64,000 nt of DNA from Dendrophyllia cribrosa (lineage: Eukaryota; Cnidaria; Anthozoa; Scleractinia; Dendrophylliidae), in NCBI GenBank assembly GCA_024195265.1, contig JAJLRJ010000011.1, positions 7,612,610 to 7,676,609 on the forward strand. The letters run 5' to 3'. The notes under the pieces were generated by a model that was given only the letters and a program-made list of their open reading frames with translations, did not search any database and was not told the origin of the DNA. Below, one piece after another: positions 46,176 to 57,234 of this stretch. The position numbers and the translations under genes were made by a program. Each line of letters begins with the position of its first letter. Within the stretch, counting starts at the first letter, position 1.

Positions 46176-49100
46176 ATGGCGAGCTTATTTGGTAGAGTAG
46201 ATGCATTTGACGAGAAGACTGAAACCTGGGAGCATTACACGGAGCGTTTAGGACATTATTTTGATGCGAATGGAATCGGCGATGAGTCCACGGGGGACAA
46301 AGCGAAACGGCGGGCGATCCTGTTGAGTGTGTGTGGAAGCAAGATTTACAAGTTGATGTGTGATCTCCTAGCCCCAGAAAAACCAGGAGTAAAGTCGTAC
46401 CAGGAGCTGGTTAAGCTTATTCAGGATCATCTGACCCCAAAACCGTCAGAAATTGTACAAAGGTTTAAGTTCAATAACCGTTTTCGTAACGAAGGAGAAT
46501 CAGTGGCAGATTTTGTGGCGTCGCTGAGGAATTTGGCCGAACATTGTGAGTACGGGGATACCCTTGAGACTATGCTAAGGGACAGGATTGTGTGTGGAAT
46601 TCGGGATGAGAAGATACAACGTCGTCTTCTTGTGGAAAAGAAATTGACCTTCCAGAAGGCATATGAAATTGCAACCACGATGGAAATCACTATGCAAAAT
46701 ATGGCAGTGCTTCAGGAATCGAAGGAGTCGGAGGCGGTGAACCAGGTAACTGTACAAGCGAAAGGGGCGGACGGACGACGCATACCGCGCAACTCTCCTT
46801 GTTTTCGGTGTGGAGGGAATCATAGTGCACAAACTTGCAGGTTTAAGGAACTAAACTGTTTTTATTGCAAACAAAAAGGTCACGTTGCCAATAGATGTCC
46901 AAATCGCAACTTAAGTCAGTCGAAAGGTGAGAGGCAAGATTTTCAGCCGAAAAGAAGTGACCAGAGGAGATCTCCAGGTCAGCAAAGGTCAGGTAGTTTA
47001 CACCAGTTAGAGGATGTTGTTAATATTTTTGATGAGGATGCTGGGGAGGAGGGAGATGTGTATGGCCAACTGTTTTGTGTGAATTCAAGTAGAGGCCACA
47101 ACCCTTACATAGTGACAGTGCTAGTGAATGGAGTGAATGTCACCATGGAAATTGATACTGGGGCATCAACAACCGTTGTTGATGAGAAAACTTTCCACAC
47201 TTTGTCCCAGCCAGGTAGAGGGTTGAAATTGAATGCTGTGAATACTGTTTTGCGTACCTATACAGGGGAGGTTATTCCTGTGGTGGGGGAATGTGAGTTG
47301 GAAGTAGAGTACAATGGTTTTAAAGGCAGTTTACCAGCTGTGGTAATCAGTGGAGAGGGTCCATGCTTAATGGGTCGTAACTGGCTCCAGCGCATTTCTT
47401 TAAATTGGAGTGAGATTTTTCATTTAGCTACCGTGGATAAGCACTTGAATGAGATGTTGGAGACACACTCCTCGGTCTTCCAAGAGGGTCTGGGTAAAGT
47501 AGAAGGAGTGAAGGCGAAAATTTATGTCGATCCCACCAAGAGGCCACGATTCTTTAAGGCCAGGCCTGTAGCCTATGCCCTGCGTGAAAAAAATGAAACA
47601 GAATTGGATCAACTAGTCAAAGAAGGATCTATAGAACCGGTTGAATTCTCAGAATGGGCCACACCCATCGTCCCCATTGTCAAAGAGGATGGCACTATCA
47701 GAATTTGTGGGGATTACAAGCAAACGATTAATCAAGTAGCCCAGTTGGACAACTACCCCATTCCCAAGATCGAAGATTTGTATGCAACCTTGGGGGAGGG
47801 TATGGAATTCACAAAGCTGGATTTAAGCCAGGCTTACCAGCAGTTGGAGCTGGACGAAGAATCCAAGGATTATACAGTCATCAACACCCACAAGGGTCTA
47901 TTCAGATACAACCGACTTCCATATGACATTTCATCGGCTCCAGGCATTTTCCAGCGCACGATTGAAAGTCTCCTCCAAGGAATCCCGCAAGTTGTAGTCC
48001 GAATTGATGACATTCTTGTGACAGGCAAGACAAGAAACAAGGATTTGGAGCATCTAAAGGAAGTGTTGGCACGATTAGACAAGGCGGGCATCCGCCTAAA
48101 GCTAAGGAAGTGTGTTTTCCTACAAAATCAGGTGATTTACTTGGGACATCGCATCAACAAAGACGGCATACAACCCATAGAAGGCAAAGTAAGAGCCATC
48201 CAAGAGGCGCCTGCACCCACTAATGTCAAGGAACTTCAAGCCTTTTTGGGGATGTTGAATTATTATGCTTGCTACTTGCCAAATTTGTCCACTGTCTTAG
48301 CCCCTTTACATGAACTGCTTGCCAAGGACTGCAAATGGACATGGGGTAAAAGACAGGTGGAAGCCTTTAACCGAGCTAAGGGCATGTTGAATTCCTCAGA
48401 TCTCTTAGTTCATTATGACCCTAGTAAGGAACTTGTATTGTCTTGTGACGCCTCACCCTACGGATTGGGAGCGGTCCTCTCGCACATTGTCGATGGAAAA
48501 GAAAGGCCTATCTCGTACGCCTCGAGGACTCTATCACCTGCAGAACGAAACTATGCCCAATTGGATAAGGAGGGAGCTGCGGTGATATTCGGACTGAAGA
48601 AGTTCCACCAGTATCTGTACGGACAGAAATTTAAGATTTTTACAGATCACAAGCCACTTTTGGGCCTGTTTAAGGCAGACAAAGCTGTTCCAACAATGGC
48701 ATCACCGAGAATTCAAAGGTGGGCTTTACTTCTGGCAGCCTATGACTATGAACTTGTTTACCGAGAGGGATGTAAACACGGCAACGCTGATGGCCTCAGT
48801 CGGTTACCTTTGCCAGATACGGTGGCAAAGGTCCCCATACCTGGTGAAACCATACTCTTGATGAGCCAGTTGGAAGTTCTGCCAGTGGGTGCCGATCAAA
48901 TTGCGGATTGGACAGCCTCAGACCCTGTGCTACAGCAGGTCCTAAGAAGAGTCCAGCAGGGCTGGGGTGATAAATGCCCTGATAAAAGCCTGGAGCCTTT
49001 CTACGTGAGGAGAGACGAATTAAGCACACACAATGGATGTATATTGTGGGGGAACCACGTGGTCATACCAGCTCGGGGCCAGCGACAGCTTCTGAAGGAC

Positions 49101-50129
49101 CTGCACACCGCCCACCCAGGAATAGTTAGAATGAAAAATCTTGCGCGTAGCTACCTTTGGTGGCCTGGGCTGGATGCCGACATTGAAGAAAAGGTCAAGT
49201 CATGTGAAGTATGTCAGCTACATAGGGCAGCACCGGCTGCTGCACCCCTTCATCCTTGGGAATGGCCTGAGAAACCGTGGTCCCGCATTCACATAGACCA
49301 TGCAGGGCCATTTATGGGACAGTTATTTTTTATTGTGATCGATGCATATAGCAAGTGGATTGAGGTATATCCAACATCCAGTACCAGTGCGACAGCTACT
49401 ATAAAGATTCTAAGAAGAGCTTTTGCCACCCATGGATTACCTGAAATGGTAGTCTCAGACAATGGCACTGGATTCGTAAGTGAAGAATTTGAAAACTTCA
49501 TGACCAAAAATGGAATTTTACACGTGAAAACGGCCCCTAGGCACCCTTCGTCTAATGGCCTGGTGGAAAGATCAGTTCGTATTTTCAAAGACGGGATGAA
49601 GAAGCTGGAAGGATCTGGAGGTACAGTGCACACCAAACTAAGCAGATTCTTGTTGGCCTATAGATCAACGCCCCAAACACCAACTGGAGTTACACCGGCA
49701 GAGTTGCTGTTCAACCGCCGTCTACGAACCCGACTGGATCTCATTCGACCAGACGTAAGGCATCGAGTGGAAACCCAACAATTGTCACAGAAGGAGCAGC
49801 ATGACAACACAAGGACAGCGCGACAATTTGCAGAGAGAGACAAGGTCCTTGTGAAGAATTTTAGTCCGGGGCCCAAATGGAAGAAGGCACACATTGAAAG
49901 TAGAACTGGCCCACTGTCATATACGGTCAAGTATGAAGATGGGGTGGTAACCCGTAGGCATGTGGATCATCTCCTTAAACGCCATGACGTGCCCTCGAGG
50001 GAGGATGACGTTCTGCCTGACTCATCTGTGCACGCCGAGCAAAACCTGGGACCGTCCACGGCAGAAAAGGAACAAGAGAACATGGCCACTGAGGAAGTTT
50101 CCACTAATACAGGGGAGTCAAACACATGA
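46176..50129 (+). CDS. Gypsy gag-pol polyprotein, about 1317 aa
   Basis: The ATG at 46176 (MASLFGRVDAFDE) is the likely start; the frame is open further back only through the low-complexity part of the LTR. Order: gag capsid-like part, two CCHC zinc knuckles (about residues 208-240), aspartic protease with DTGAS (about 326), reverse transcriptase (about 500-680), RNase H with CDASPYGLGAV (about 757), integrase HHCC finger (about 970-1015) and DDE core (HID, SDNG and LVERS, about 1039-1130). The protease, RNase H and integrase signatures are intact. In the reverse transcriptase the YXDD position reads RIDD and the LPFG position reads LPYD. The frame stops at 50127-50129, and Gypsy-like sequence continues in the same frame to 50198. 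Confidence 0.95.
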   Translation: MASLFGRVDAFDEKTETWEHYTERLGHYFDANGIGDESTGDKAKRRAILLSVCGSKIYKLMCDLLAPEKPGVKSYQELVKLIQDHLTPKPSEIVQRFKFNNRFRNEGESVADFVASLRNLAEHCEYGDTLETMLRDRIVCGIRDEKIQRRLLVEKKLTFQKAYEIATTMEITMQNMAVLQESKESEAVNQVTVQAKGADGRRIPRNSPCFRCGGNHSAQTCRFKELNCFYCKQKGHVANRCPNRNLSQSKGERQDFQPKRSDQRRSPGQQRSGSLHQLEDVVNIFDEDAGEEGDVYGQLFCVNSSRGHNPYIVTVLVNGVNVTMEIDTGASTTVVDEKTFHTLSQPGRGLKLNAVNTVLRTYTGEVIPVVGECELEVEYNGFKGSLPAVVISGEGPCLMGRNWLQRISLNWSEIFHLATVDKHLNEMLETHSSVFQEGLGKVEGVKAKIYVDPTKRPRFFKARPVAYALREKNETELDQLVKEGSIEPVEFSEWATPIVPIVKEDGTIRICGDYKQTINQVAQLDNYPIPKIEDLYATLGEGMEFTKLDLSQAYQQLELDEESKDYTVINTHKGLFRYNRLPYDISSAPGIFQRTIESLLQGIPQVVVRIDDILVTGKTRNKDLEHLKEVLARLDKAGIRLKLRKCVFLQNQVIYLGHRINKDGIQPIEGKVRAIQEAPAPTNVKELQAFLGMLNYYACYLPNLSTVLAPLHELLAKDCKWTWGKRQVEAFNRAKGMLNSSDLLVHYDPSKELVLSCDASPYGLGAVLSHIVDGKERPISYASRTLSPAERNYAQLDKEGAAVIFGLKKFHQYLYGQKFKIFTDHKPLLGLFKADKAVPTMASPRIQRWALLLAAYDYELVYREGCKHGNADGLSRLPLPDTVAKVPIPGETILLMSQLEVLPVGADQIADWTASDPVLQQVLRRVQQGWGDKCPDKSLEPFYVRRDELSTHNGCILWGNHVVIPARGQRQLLKDLHTAHPGIVRMKNLARSYLWWPGLDADIEEKVKSCEVCQLHRAAPAAAPLHPWEWPEKPWSRIHIDHAGPFMGQLFFIVIDAYSKWIEVYPTSSTSATATIKILRRAFATHGLPEMVVSDNGTGFVSEEFENFMTKNGILHVKTAPRHPSSNGLVERSVRIFKDGMKKLEGSGGTVHTKLSRFLLAYRSTPQTPTGVTPAELLFNRRLRTRLDLIRPDVRHRVETQQLSQKEQHDNTRTARQFAERDKVLVKNFSPGPKWKKAHIESRTGPLSYTVKYEDGVVTRRHVDHLLKRHDVPSREDDVLPDSSVHAEQNLGPSTAEKEQENMATEEVSTNTGESNT

Positions 50130-50298
50130 CCTCAGGCAAGGAGGTCTCAGCGCACAAGGAGAACCCCAGAGTACTTAAAGGACTATGTGACTGTTTGAGC
50201 ATTTGATTACGGTTGAGTTTATTGATCATTCTGTGATTGCTAAATACATTCAGACACTATGGAACAATCAGTTGACCTTATAGGGACTGTGTTTTTTG

Positions 50299-50316
50299 AA
50301 CTAGGGGGGGAAAAGA
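50299..50316 (+). promoter_or_regulatory. Polypurine tract
   Basis: A G7-A4-GA run immediately before the 3' LTR, the usual plus-strand primer. Confidence 0.9.
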
Positions 50317-50458
50317 TGTAGTGTATTGCGTGACGTCGCGTCACGCATGTAAGTGAACTGCATATTATGGGATAAATATAGTTGAGTTGAGCACATGGCC
50401 GCCTTTGAGTAGTTGTTTGTTTTGTTCGTCGCATCGCTCCTCCCGCGAATACACTTCA
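50317..50458 (+). repeat. 3' LTR, 142 bp
   Basis: TG...CA boundaries, followed by the AAAAT duplication. It contains GCGTGACGTCGCGTCACGC, an 8 bp inverted repeat of cAMP-response-element-like halves, shared with the 5' LTR. Confidence 0.94.
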
Positions 50459-50463
50459 AAAAT

Positions 50464-52160
50464 CTATACGAGTTACCTCGATTGACCAGGCTGGTTCGGT
50501 TACCGAGATCCCGCCTCACTCCCATTTCCTTTGTAAAATTTTCGATGTGTTCAATGTGAGAAGGCGGGCTGGCCCGGTTACCCTCGGATATCTCGGTTTG
50601 TTCAACCGAGGTATCGGTAATATTAAACCGGGCTGGAAATTTTCCCATACGAACAGGTGGCCATGCAGTCCGGTTACGTTTCTGTCGAAGAAGGACGAGA
50701 TTAGCATCATTCTGATCTATTTTTTCTGGAACCTGAATGAGTAGAGATAAAAGAATTTTCACAATTGCAGGAAAGAAAATAATGACTTAATCCCGGGACT
50801 TAATATTTCCGTGCCGTTGTCATGTAAACAATTTCATCCCGGTAGCTTGGCTGAATTTTTCCATATGAATTTTCCATATGAACACTGGAATTAATTCGTC
50901 CCCGCGGTAACGGGCTCTGTAACGAGTTTTGTTTACTAAAATGTCGCCGTGAACTTTCATAGCATGGAAAAATTTAATGCCTGTAGTCAGTTTAGGAGGG
51001 ATAAAAAATGTTGCGGTTTTGAATACGAAATGAGGTCAGCTAGGATTTTCGGAAAGGATCATTCGCGTGTTTTATGCTTAAACCAGAAATATGAAATTCT
51101 CCATCACCAGGAGAATGGTCTAATTCTAATTGTGTGATCTGCAAAAGGCATAACCCATCACAGCAGATGTGTAAATGTACATGTGTTAGTGTTAAAATGT
51201 GAGACAAGTTGCGATTGTCCATTCACGTGCCTCAGAACAATAGAAGCCTCGCTCCTGTGCTAAACAAAACAATGACAGATACGCGTGAAGCATAATGGAC
51301 AGTAACAAATCTTTTATTGATAACAAATTGGGTCTTTAAAATAAATAAATAAATAATAGTAATAAAAGTTCCGTGTCAGCGTTTTTAAACATGGCACATG
51401 GCAGCCATTTTGAAAGCTTCCACTGACTGCTCTTCAATGGTCTTGGCCATTCACCGTTTTGTTCTCTATGGCGCTTACTATGGGGCGCCAAATGTAAAAA
51501 TATTATTTTTCTATATTTTGTATTATTTAACAAATAACACTGGAGTCGTCTTGCAATTTATAAATAACACAATCAAACACCTTTGCAATATATAAATCGC
51601 AAGATACCTAGCTTTGCGATTTTTATATCGCAAGTTACTTATTTGTTTCCGAAAATGCGGTAAAATTCTCACGGGAATTCCGAATCTCGGAATGAACCGA
51701 CGCGTAACGTAAACTTGAAAACTCCATTCAAGTTTTCAAATATACTGGTCACGCGTGACGGAGCACAGCTGTAAGAGACAGAACATTTGGGAATTTTCGT
51801 ATACTCTCTTCAAGTAAACCCGCCATTCCGCCGAAGATGATTACATGTAAGTGCGAAAATTCCTCTGTCAAGGAGTAGTATTGTAGCTCTTCCAGACCTC
51901 TATTTTTATTGGCCCCGTAGTACTGTAGCTTCTATTGTGTTTAGGTCTAGGGCTATTGTTTGTGTTGTTTAACCTATTGTTTTGTTAACCAATCACTGAG
52001 CTTGTCTGGAAAGGTACAGCCTCTCCCCTGTCAAGTGATGACAGATGACAACCACTTCAACCGCAAAACTCGCTCATGAATCACCGTTGTCAAGGTGATG
52101 ACAATTTCGACGTCTTTCAGCCAATGGGAATTTTCCGTTGTTGGAGAAACGGGAAATTCA
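50464..52160. other. Gene-free stretch
   Basis: Repeated CGGTTACCGAGA/GGTTACCCTCGGATA/CCGAGGTATCGG blocks at 50490-50620 suggest a decayed inverted-repeat element. TATAAATCGCAAGATA and TTTATATCGCAAGTTA at about 51588-51636 are a local repeat. No exon is recognised. Confidence 0.35.
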
Positions 52161-52165
52161 CTTTT

Positions 52166-52325
52166 TTCCAAAGATGTCTACAGTCCCTCTATTTTTCTCC
52201 TTCCCCGCCCCCCACCCCCTCGCGCTCCGCGCTCGCGCTCAGTTCCAGTCCGCTCGCTTTGCTCGCGGGCAGTTCTCATACTCGACTGACTTTGAGAAAA
52301 TAGAGAGGCTGTGAACAGTCTATTT
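52166..52325. mobile_element. MITE with CTACAGTCCCTCTATTTT ends
   Basis: Left CTACAGTCCCTCTATTTTTC and right GAAAATAGAGAGGCTGTGAACAG are rough inverse copies. The core is GC-rich (CGCGCTCCGCGCTCGCGCTC). Confidence 0.65.
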
Positions 52326-52432
52326 AATGCAGTTGTATTCGTTATAATAATCATTAGCCACTCATGTACTTTCAAATTCAAATTTATTAGGAGCCATTAT
52401 AGTATTCTCTTTGCATTCAGTTTGTTTTAAAG

Positions 52433-52965
52433 TGCATATGAACCGAAATTTCTTTTTATGTAGTTACATATAATATTTAGCCTTTGAAATGCATGATTCC
52501 AAAATTTGAGACGTTTAGGGTAAAAATTGGCGATGTTACAAGCGTTCGAAGTTACGCTATTTTGCCCTAAAAATTCCTCACGAAATTCAAGGGACTGGAG
52601 TCGAGTTGTGACGTAATGTTGGTTGCAAAAGTTTGTTTACGTTCAGTGACTCTCCGCGAGTTCTTGCCGCTCCGAAAGATGTATAGGGATTCGGAAGCGC
52701 CCGTAGCAAGACTCCTCGAAATGCGTGCGACAAATCCGCCATACTGGAAATTGAACTGATCGTGCAACCAACATTACGTCACATCAAGTGACATTTTGCA
52801 TTTTGGCCGCGCGATTTGAAAACCATTTTTTAGGACAAAATAGCATAACTTTGAACGCTTGTAACATCGCCAATTTTTACTCTAAACATCTCAAATTTTG
52901 GAATCGTGCATTTCAAAGACTAAATTTTATAACTACATAAAAAGAAATTTCTTAAAGGTACTTAG
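52433..52965. mobile_element. 533 bp MITE with ~190 bp arms
   Basis: Inverse arms share GAAATTTCTTTTTATGTAGT, TGAAATGCA, CCAAAATTTGAGA and GGCGATGTTACAAGCGTTC. CAACATTACGTCACA at about 52770 mirrors TGTGACGTAATGTTG at 52608. It ends about 80 bp before the LicD exon. Confidence 0.85.
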
Positions 52966-53075
52966 TGTTAATGTGGGGCAGTTTTGATCCCAGGACGACA
53001 AAATCCTCATGACATAATTTCTTCAACGAATATATATTTTTTTCTAGAGCATAGCTGCCAGGCAGACCATATACC

Positions 53076-53801
53076 ATGACCTTTGTTGAATCATACCTGA
53101 GGAAATCATTTTCGTGGATTCAACGTCACTATAAGAAAGTCGGAGCATTTGTGCTGTGTTTTGTTCTTATTGTAGTGTTTCTGGAAATAAACTCATTGAC
53201 TCCAGGGCGTTACACTGGAAACAAGCCATGGAGTCCATCGCCGAGATGCAAGAATTCCGAACAAGAAATAAAGCGCATTGTGCAGCTGGCGTACAAAGTG
53301 CACGCTATCTTGGAAAAGATAGGAATCGATTCCTGGTTGATGTACGGTTCCTTATGGGGGCCATTACGAGGTATTGATGGTCCCCTGTCATGGGATGACG
53401 ATGTTGATCTCGCCATAAATGGCGATGGTCGATTCAGCCAAATGACATTTGAAAACTTCACAGCCATGTTTACGGTCCTTGGGCTGTCGATGGACAACAG
53501 ACTATGGCAGAGTTCACTGATGGTTATCTCTGAAAACGACAACTGGCCAACCCTGGATTTGTTCGTGTTTTACAATTATAATGGCATGATGAAGAGGACT
53601 GGTATCGAGTCATGGTTAATGCCAATCAACTACAAACTTTATCACACATTTCCCGCGCATTTAGTAGAACAACCGCTGCCAAAAGTGAAGTTTGGATTTT
53701 TCAATATTTCGGTCCCTCGGCATGGCATTGAAATTATGAAATATTTGTATCCATATAACTGGAAGACGGTGGTAAAACCAGTGGGTTGCAACCTAAAGTA
53801 A
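53076..53801 (+). CDS. LicD/fukutin-family nucleotidyltransferase-like, type II membrane protein
   Basis: A 241 aa protein. A short basic N-terminus and one hydrophobic span (about residues 23-37) predict a Golgi or ER type II anchor. The luminal domain holds the LicD fold signature: DSWLMYGSLWGPLRG (85-99) then LSWDDDVDLAI (104-114), the metal-binding acidic motif of nucleotidyltransferases, followed by TLDLFVFYN and a C-terminal YPYNW. LicD and fukutin/FKRP relatives transfer phospho-ligands (phosphocholine, ribitol phosphate) to glycans; the substrate here is unknown. An acceptor-like TTTTTTTCTAG at 53047 just before the start suggests a 5' UTR intron upstream. The coding part is intronless and ends TAA at 53799-53801. 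Confidence 0.85.
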   Translation: MTFVESYLRKSFSWIQRHYKKVGAFVLCFVLIVVFLEINSLTPGRYTGNKPWSPSPRCKNSEQEIKRIVQLAYKVHAILEKIGIDSWLMYGSLWGPLRGIDGPLSWDDDVDLAINGDGRFSQMTFENFTAMFTVLGLSMDNRLWQSSLMVISENDNWPTLDLFVFYNYNGMMKRTGIESWLMPINYKLYHTFPAHLVEQPLPKVKFGFFNISVPRHGIEIMKYLYPYNWKTVVKPVGCNLK

Positions 53802-53847
53802 TAAATAAGGACTTAGTCAAGTCACAGGACTAACAGACCTAAGTATA

Positions 53848-54228
53848 CACCGAATGCAAATATGGCCGCCAGGCAATTTTTTGTTTGGCCAAGTTTTCAG
53901 AGAAATTAATGATATCACGTAAACAAGTACTGCTAAGTGTATCATCTTGCAAAGTTTGAGTGTTTTTGGTTTAACGGTTGCAAAGTTATGGCTCATTGAA
54001 ATTTTAAGCATTTGTATGAGAAAAGACATTCTATCCTGACTAGCCTTGCTTTCATGTTTTTCCCAAAATTTGATTGCCTATAACTTCTCCTAAAATAATA
54101 ATATGGCCTTGAAAACGCACACAATGACTTATTTTGACCTGATCTTTATCATTATTCAATTGCTTAACTTTTCTTGAGAACCTGTCCAAACAAAAAATTG
54201 TTGGACGGCCATATTTGCATTCGGTGGC
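53848..54228. mobile_element. MITE immediately 3' of the LicD gene
   Basis: CCGAATGCAAATATGGCCGCC at the left and its inverse GGACGGCCATATTTGCATTCGG at the right, with AATTTTTTGTTTGG also mirrored. It begins 46 bp after the stop codon and so may lie in the 3' UTR. Confidence 0.78.
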
Positions 54229-54427
54229 GCTTGGATTTCAGATCGAATTGGAATTTTGAAATGTTGGCTTTCGAGGAACAAACAACAACACACTTTATTA
54301 CCATACTTTACAAAGAACATTTTTACAATATAAAATAATAAACAAAAATATGTAGAATAACTAAAACACTAATCGAGCTGAGTAACAAATAATATTTATA
54401 AATGGGAGATATACGTTAATATATAAT

Positions 54428-54690
54428 AGCAGAAACCCTTAAGTGGGTTGAAACGTGCAACTGTCTCTTGCACGCTTCAAAACAAGCTTCCGATTATTCA
54501 ATTTGCTAAGAAGTTGTTGCAGCCATATTTGGAAAATCAAGATAAAAATATTAACCAATCAATTCGCTTGAACAACTTTCTTCCAATCTCGAGGGACCGA
54601 GGGGTTTCCAAATATGGTACTAAGCAAAAAATGAATATTCGAAAGCTGTGAATGCGCGTTACACGTTTCAACCCACTTATGGGTTTCTGA
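54428..54690. mobile_element. MITE with AGAAACCC-TAAGTGGGTTG ends
   Basis: Left GCAGAAACCCTTAAGTGGGT mirrors right ACCCACTTATGGGTTTCTGA, and GAAACGTGCAAC mirrors GTTACACGTTTC. Confidence 0.78.
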
Positions 54691-54699
54691 TAATAGTTA

Positions 54700-55355
54700 A
54701 TTAAATTAAATTAACTAAAATTGATTTATTAGATAAGGAAAGAAAACGAAAAAAGAAAAAAATAGAACAAAAATGATGATACCAGATGAAAACTAGATTT
54801 GTGATTTTAAATAGCTATAAGTCTGCAAGACGTTTAGTTTAATTTTATTTTTGAAATTACTGAGGGAGAGGTGTTTTATACTTTTGTTTAATTGATTCCA
54901 AACTTTTGCACCTGCAATATCTCATATACTAAACAAACATTTTGCGTAAATTTGAGATTGAGAAATTAAACTTTTATAAGCTTAATTGAGCAACTTATGG
55001 ATGCGCTCATACGCATGCAAAATCACAAGTTCGAAATGTTTTTCCGATTTACTCAAAATCGGCTTGACAAAAGTTTCTAGTTTTTAGATATTTCGTTTGC
55101 CATATGCCATATAGTTTATCTTAATAGTTTTGGTTTTTGTAGTTGCCATCGCAATCGCTCGGAATTTGGGCTCAAGTGATTTCAATGTTTCTCGTGTATC
55201 TCCGCAATTTTAAATGTGATTTACAAACTAGTCACACTCTTATAAACTTCCAACTTAGTACAATATTTTGTGTAATTTTTTTTACTAATTCAATAAAGGA
55301 AAGTTAGTTAAACGGCCGCTCAAAAATGTTCGGTACGGCAGGGCTTTCAATAAGA
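54700..55355. other. Gene-free AT-rich stretch
   Basis: No coding exon, RNA gene or element end recognised. Confidence 0.3.
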
Positions 55356-55359
55356 TTTT

Positions 55360-55640
55360 AAGTAGGTGGCTGCCCTTGGGCGGCACCCGTCAGAGAGCAA
55401 TAATAAGAAACTGAAAATATCTCCCCTTTATAGAGAGATGCATGAATTTTACTGGGTGATTCACAACAGGACACCCGCCGGAGCTCCGGCGGGTGCCGGA
55501 TCTTATTGAAAAAGAAAACCTTCAGAGCAAGGACGAGATAGAGACCAACAACAAACTCCACCCACAACGACGGCGGGGCTGGGATTCGAACCTCTAGCAA
55601 GCATTCCTCAGTCTTGAACAGCTATGCTATGACAAGGAAA
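55360..55640 (-). mobile_element. tRNA-derived SINE, minus strand
   Basis: Read on the minus strand it has a B box, GAGGTTCGAATCCCAGCCCC (about 55575-55594), preceded by a degenerate A-box region and followed by a body with a GCACCCGCCGGAGCTCCGGC palindrome (centre about 55485). The tRNA of origin cannot be named. Confidence 0.55.
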
Positions 55641-56500
55641 TTTAGAGAGTAAATGGAACGACGACGTCATATGACATGGGAATTACGTCATTCGTTCTGC
55701 ACAGCCGCTATCTTGGATCCGCAATCTTTGATTTCTCCAAAACCTCAGAAAACCGCCAAATTGACTAAAAAGTAATCAAAACCAATAATGAAGAGCTAAA
55801 ATGATGTAAGAATGTAATAGTTACGAAGACAACTTAATTTTTCTTATTAAAGGGTAAAAATATCCAAATTCAGTGAAAAGATGGCTGTCAAAATCTTGTT
55901 GCCATGGAAACATCAAGTCGCGTGAACAATGAATTGTCATAACAAATTGTTGCTAGATACATTTTAAGAAAAATTACGAAGTTTGGTGGTGTTTGAATTA
56001 ATACGAGAAAAGTTATAAATATTTGCGGGCACTTTATTGTGCGCCCCCTCCCCTCAAAAGCTAAATAGGGAGGGTAAATTGCAGTTTCGTTGATTTAATA
56101 TTAAAATAATTATGAATGTTAAAAGTCAGGGGGCAGTTTATGCCCCCTGTCCCCCGAAATAAATAAGATTAAACCAAATAAAATGAAAGGTAGGAATATA
56201 AATTTTTCAACCGATTAATTTCGAACGACTTGACCGGGTACAATCGTCCAAAACGAAAAACGTTTTTATTTGTATCATGTTGTTTCTGCTGGTTAGATCC
56301 TTCCTAAGGATCCAGGACTTCGAATTTGTCGTTTGGTCCTTCCGTTTACAATTTTTAATTTGGGTTAAGTCATTTCTTTTCATGCTTGGGACAGAATGTA
56401 TTGATATAAGACCCCAAGACCATAGCCAAAGCCATAACGAGAGTAAGACACACAAAGGGAAACAGAAACACATTTCTCCCCTCTCCCAACCGTTTTGCTC
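55640..56500. other. Gene-free stretch
   Basis: Nothing recognised. A poly-C/CA tract at 56506-56537 marks its right side; glycine- or proline-rich frames there are homopolymer artefacts. Confidence 0.3.
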
Positions 56501-56697
56501 CACCACCCCCCCCCCCCCCCCCCCCCCACACACACACCCTCTGCATCTTACTCCCCACCTTCCCCTCCCTCCAATTTAAAGAGAACTTGCAGCCCCTAGT
56601 GCGCATGCTTCGACTGTTTACATTTTTTGCTTTGATGTTGATGTTACATTTTGTGACTACTCACAGGACGCAAGAAGGAGCTGAATGTTCGCCATTA

Positions 56698-57232
56698 AGG
56701 TGGCTCGATGGTGTTTTTTTCTGTGCCGACCACTCGGCACAGGGAAAAATCCAAAACCGTCAATCCGCCAAAAGAGCCAAACAAATAAGGTACAATAGTT
56801 GTTCTTATGAATGAGTAAAGTTGAAATCGGCATTAGGTCCTCGATCTCTCAGTTTGGGGTGAAATACAACAAACTTTGATATTTTACCAAATTTAACCCT
56901 AAAATAAGTAAACTCGCGCCATTCAAAAATCCTCTCACAGAAGTTAACCAAACTTGGCTAAAATGTGTGCATTGTGGTACTCTTTCAGTCCCCAAGAGCG
57001 AGTTACCAAAATTTCTCATACAGGCCGACGGCGGCCTCACAAGTAAAACTACGCCTAGCAACGTATCGTTGCCAAGGACGCTTCGATCGCAAAAAATACA
57101 ACTGAAATGGAAACTTCAATTTTTCCCTAGTAAGTGTGTGCCATGAGTATTTAGGTAAATACTGAATAAGATATCCAAATACGTGATTGAAAAAGAGTGG
57201 TCGGCACAGAAAAAAACACCATCGAGCCACCT
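56698..57232. mobile_element. 535 bp MITE, TA duplication
   Basis: Terminal inverted repeats of about 38 bp begin AGGTGGCTCGATGGTGTTTT and are near perfect. TA flanks both sides (56696-56697 and 57233-57234). The outermost AGGTGGC is shared with the element at 14521. Confidence 0.87.
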
Positions 57233-57234
57233 TA

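Larger units (their letters stand above)
45950..50458 (+). mobile_element. Full-length Ty3/Gypsy LTR retrotransposon, Mag-like
   Basis: Order seen: target duplication, 5' LTR, tRNA primer site, gag-pol in one frame, polypurine tract, 3' LTR, target duplication. Both LTRs begin TG and end CA. The single gag-pol frame, two zinc knuckles and serine-tRNA primer site fit the Mag lineage of animal Gypsy elements, inferred from memory of that group. Damage (a stop near the end, a diverged 5' LTR, unusual reverse transcriptase residues) suggests an old or non-autonomous copy. Confidence 0.96.
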
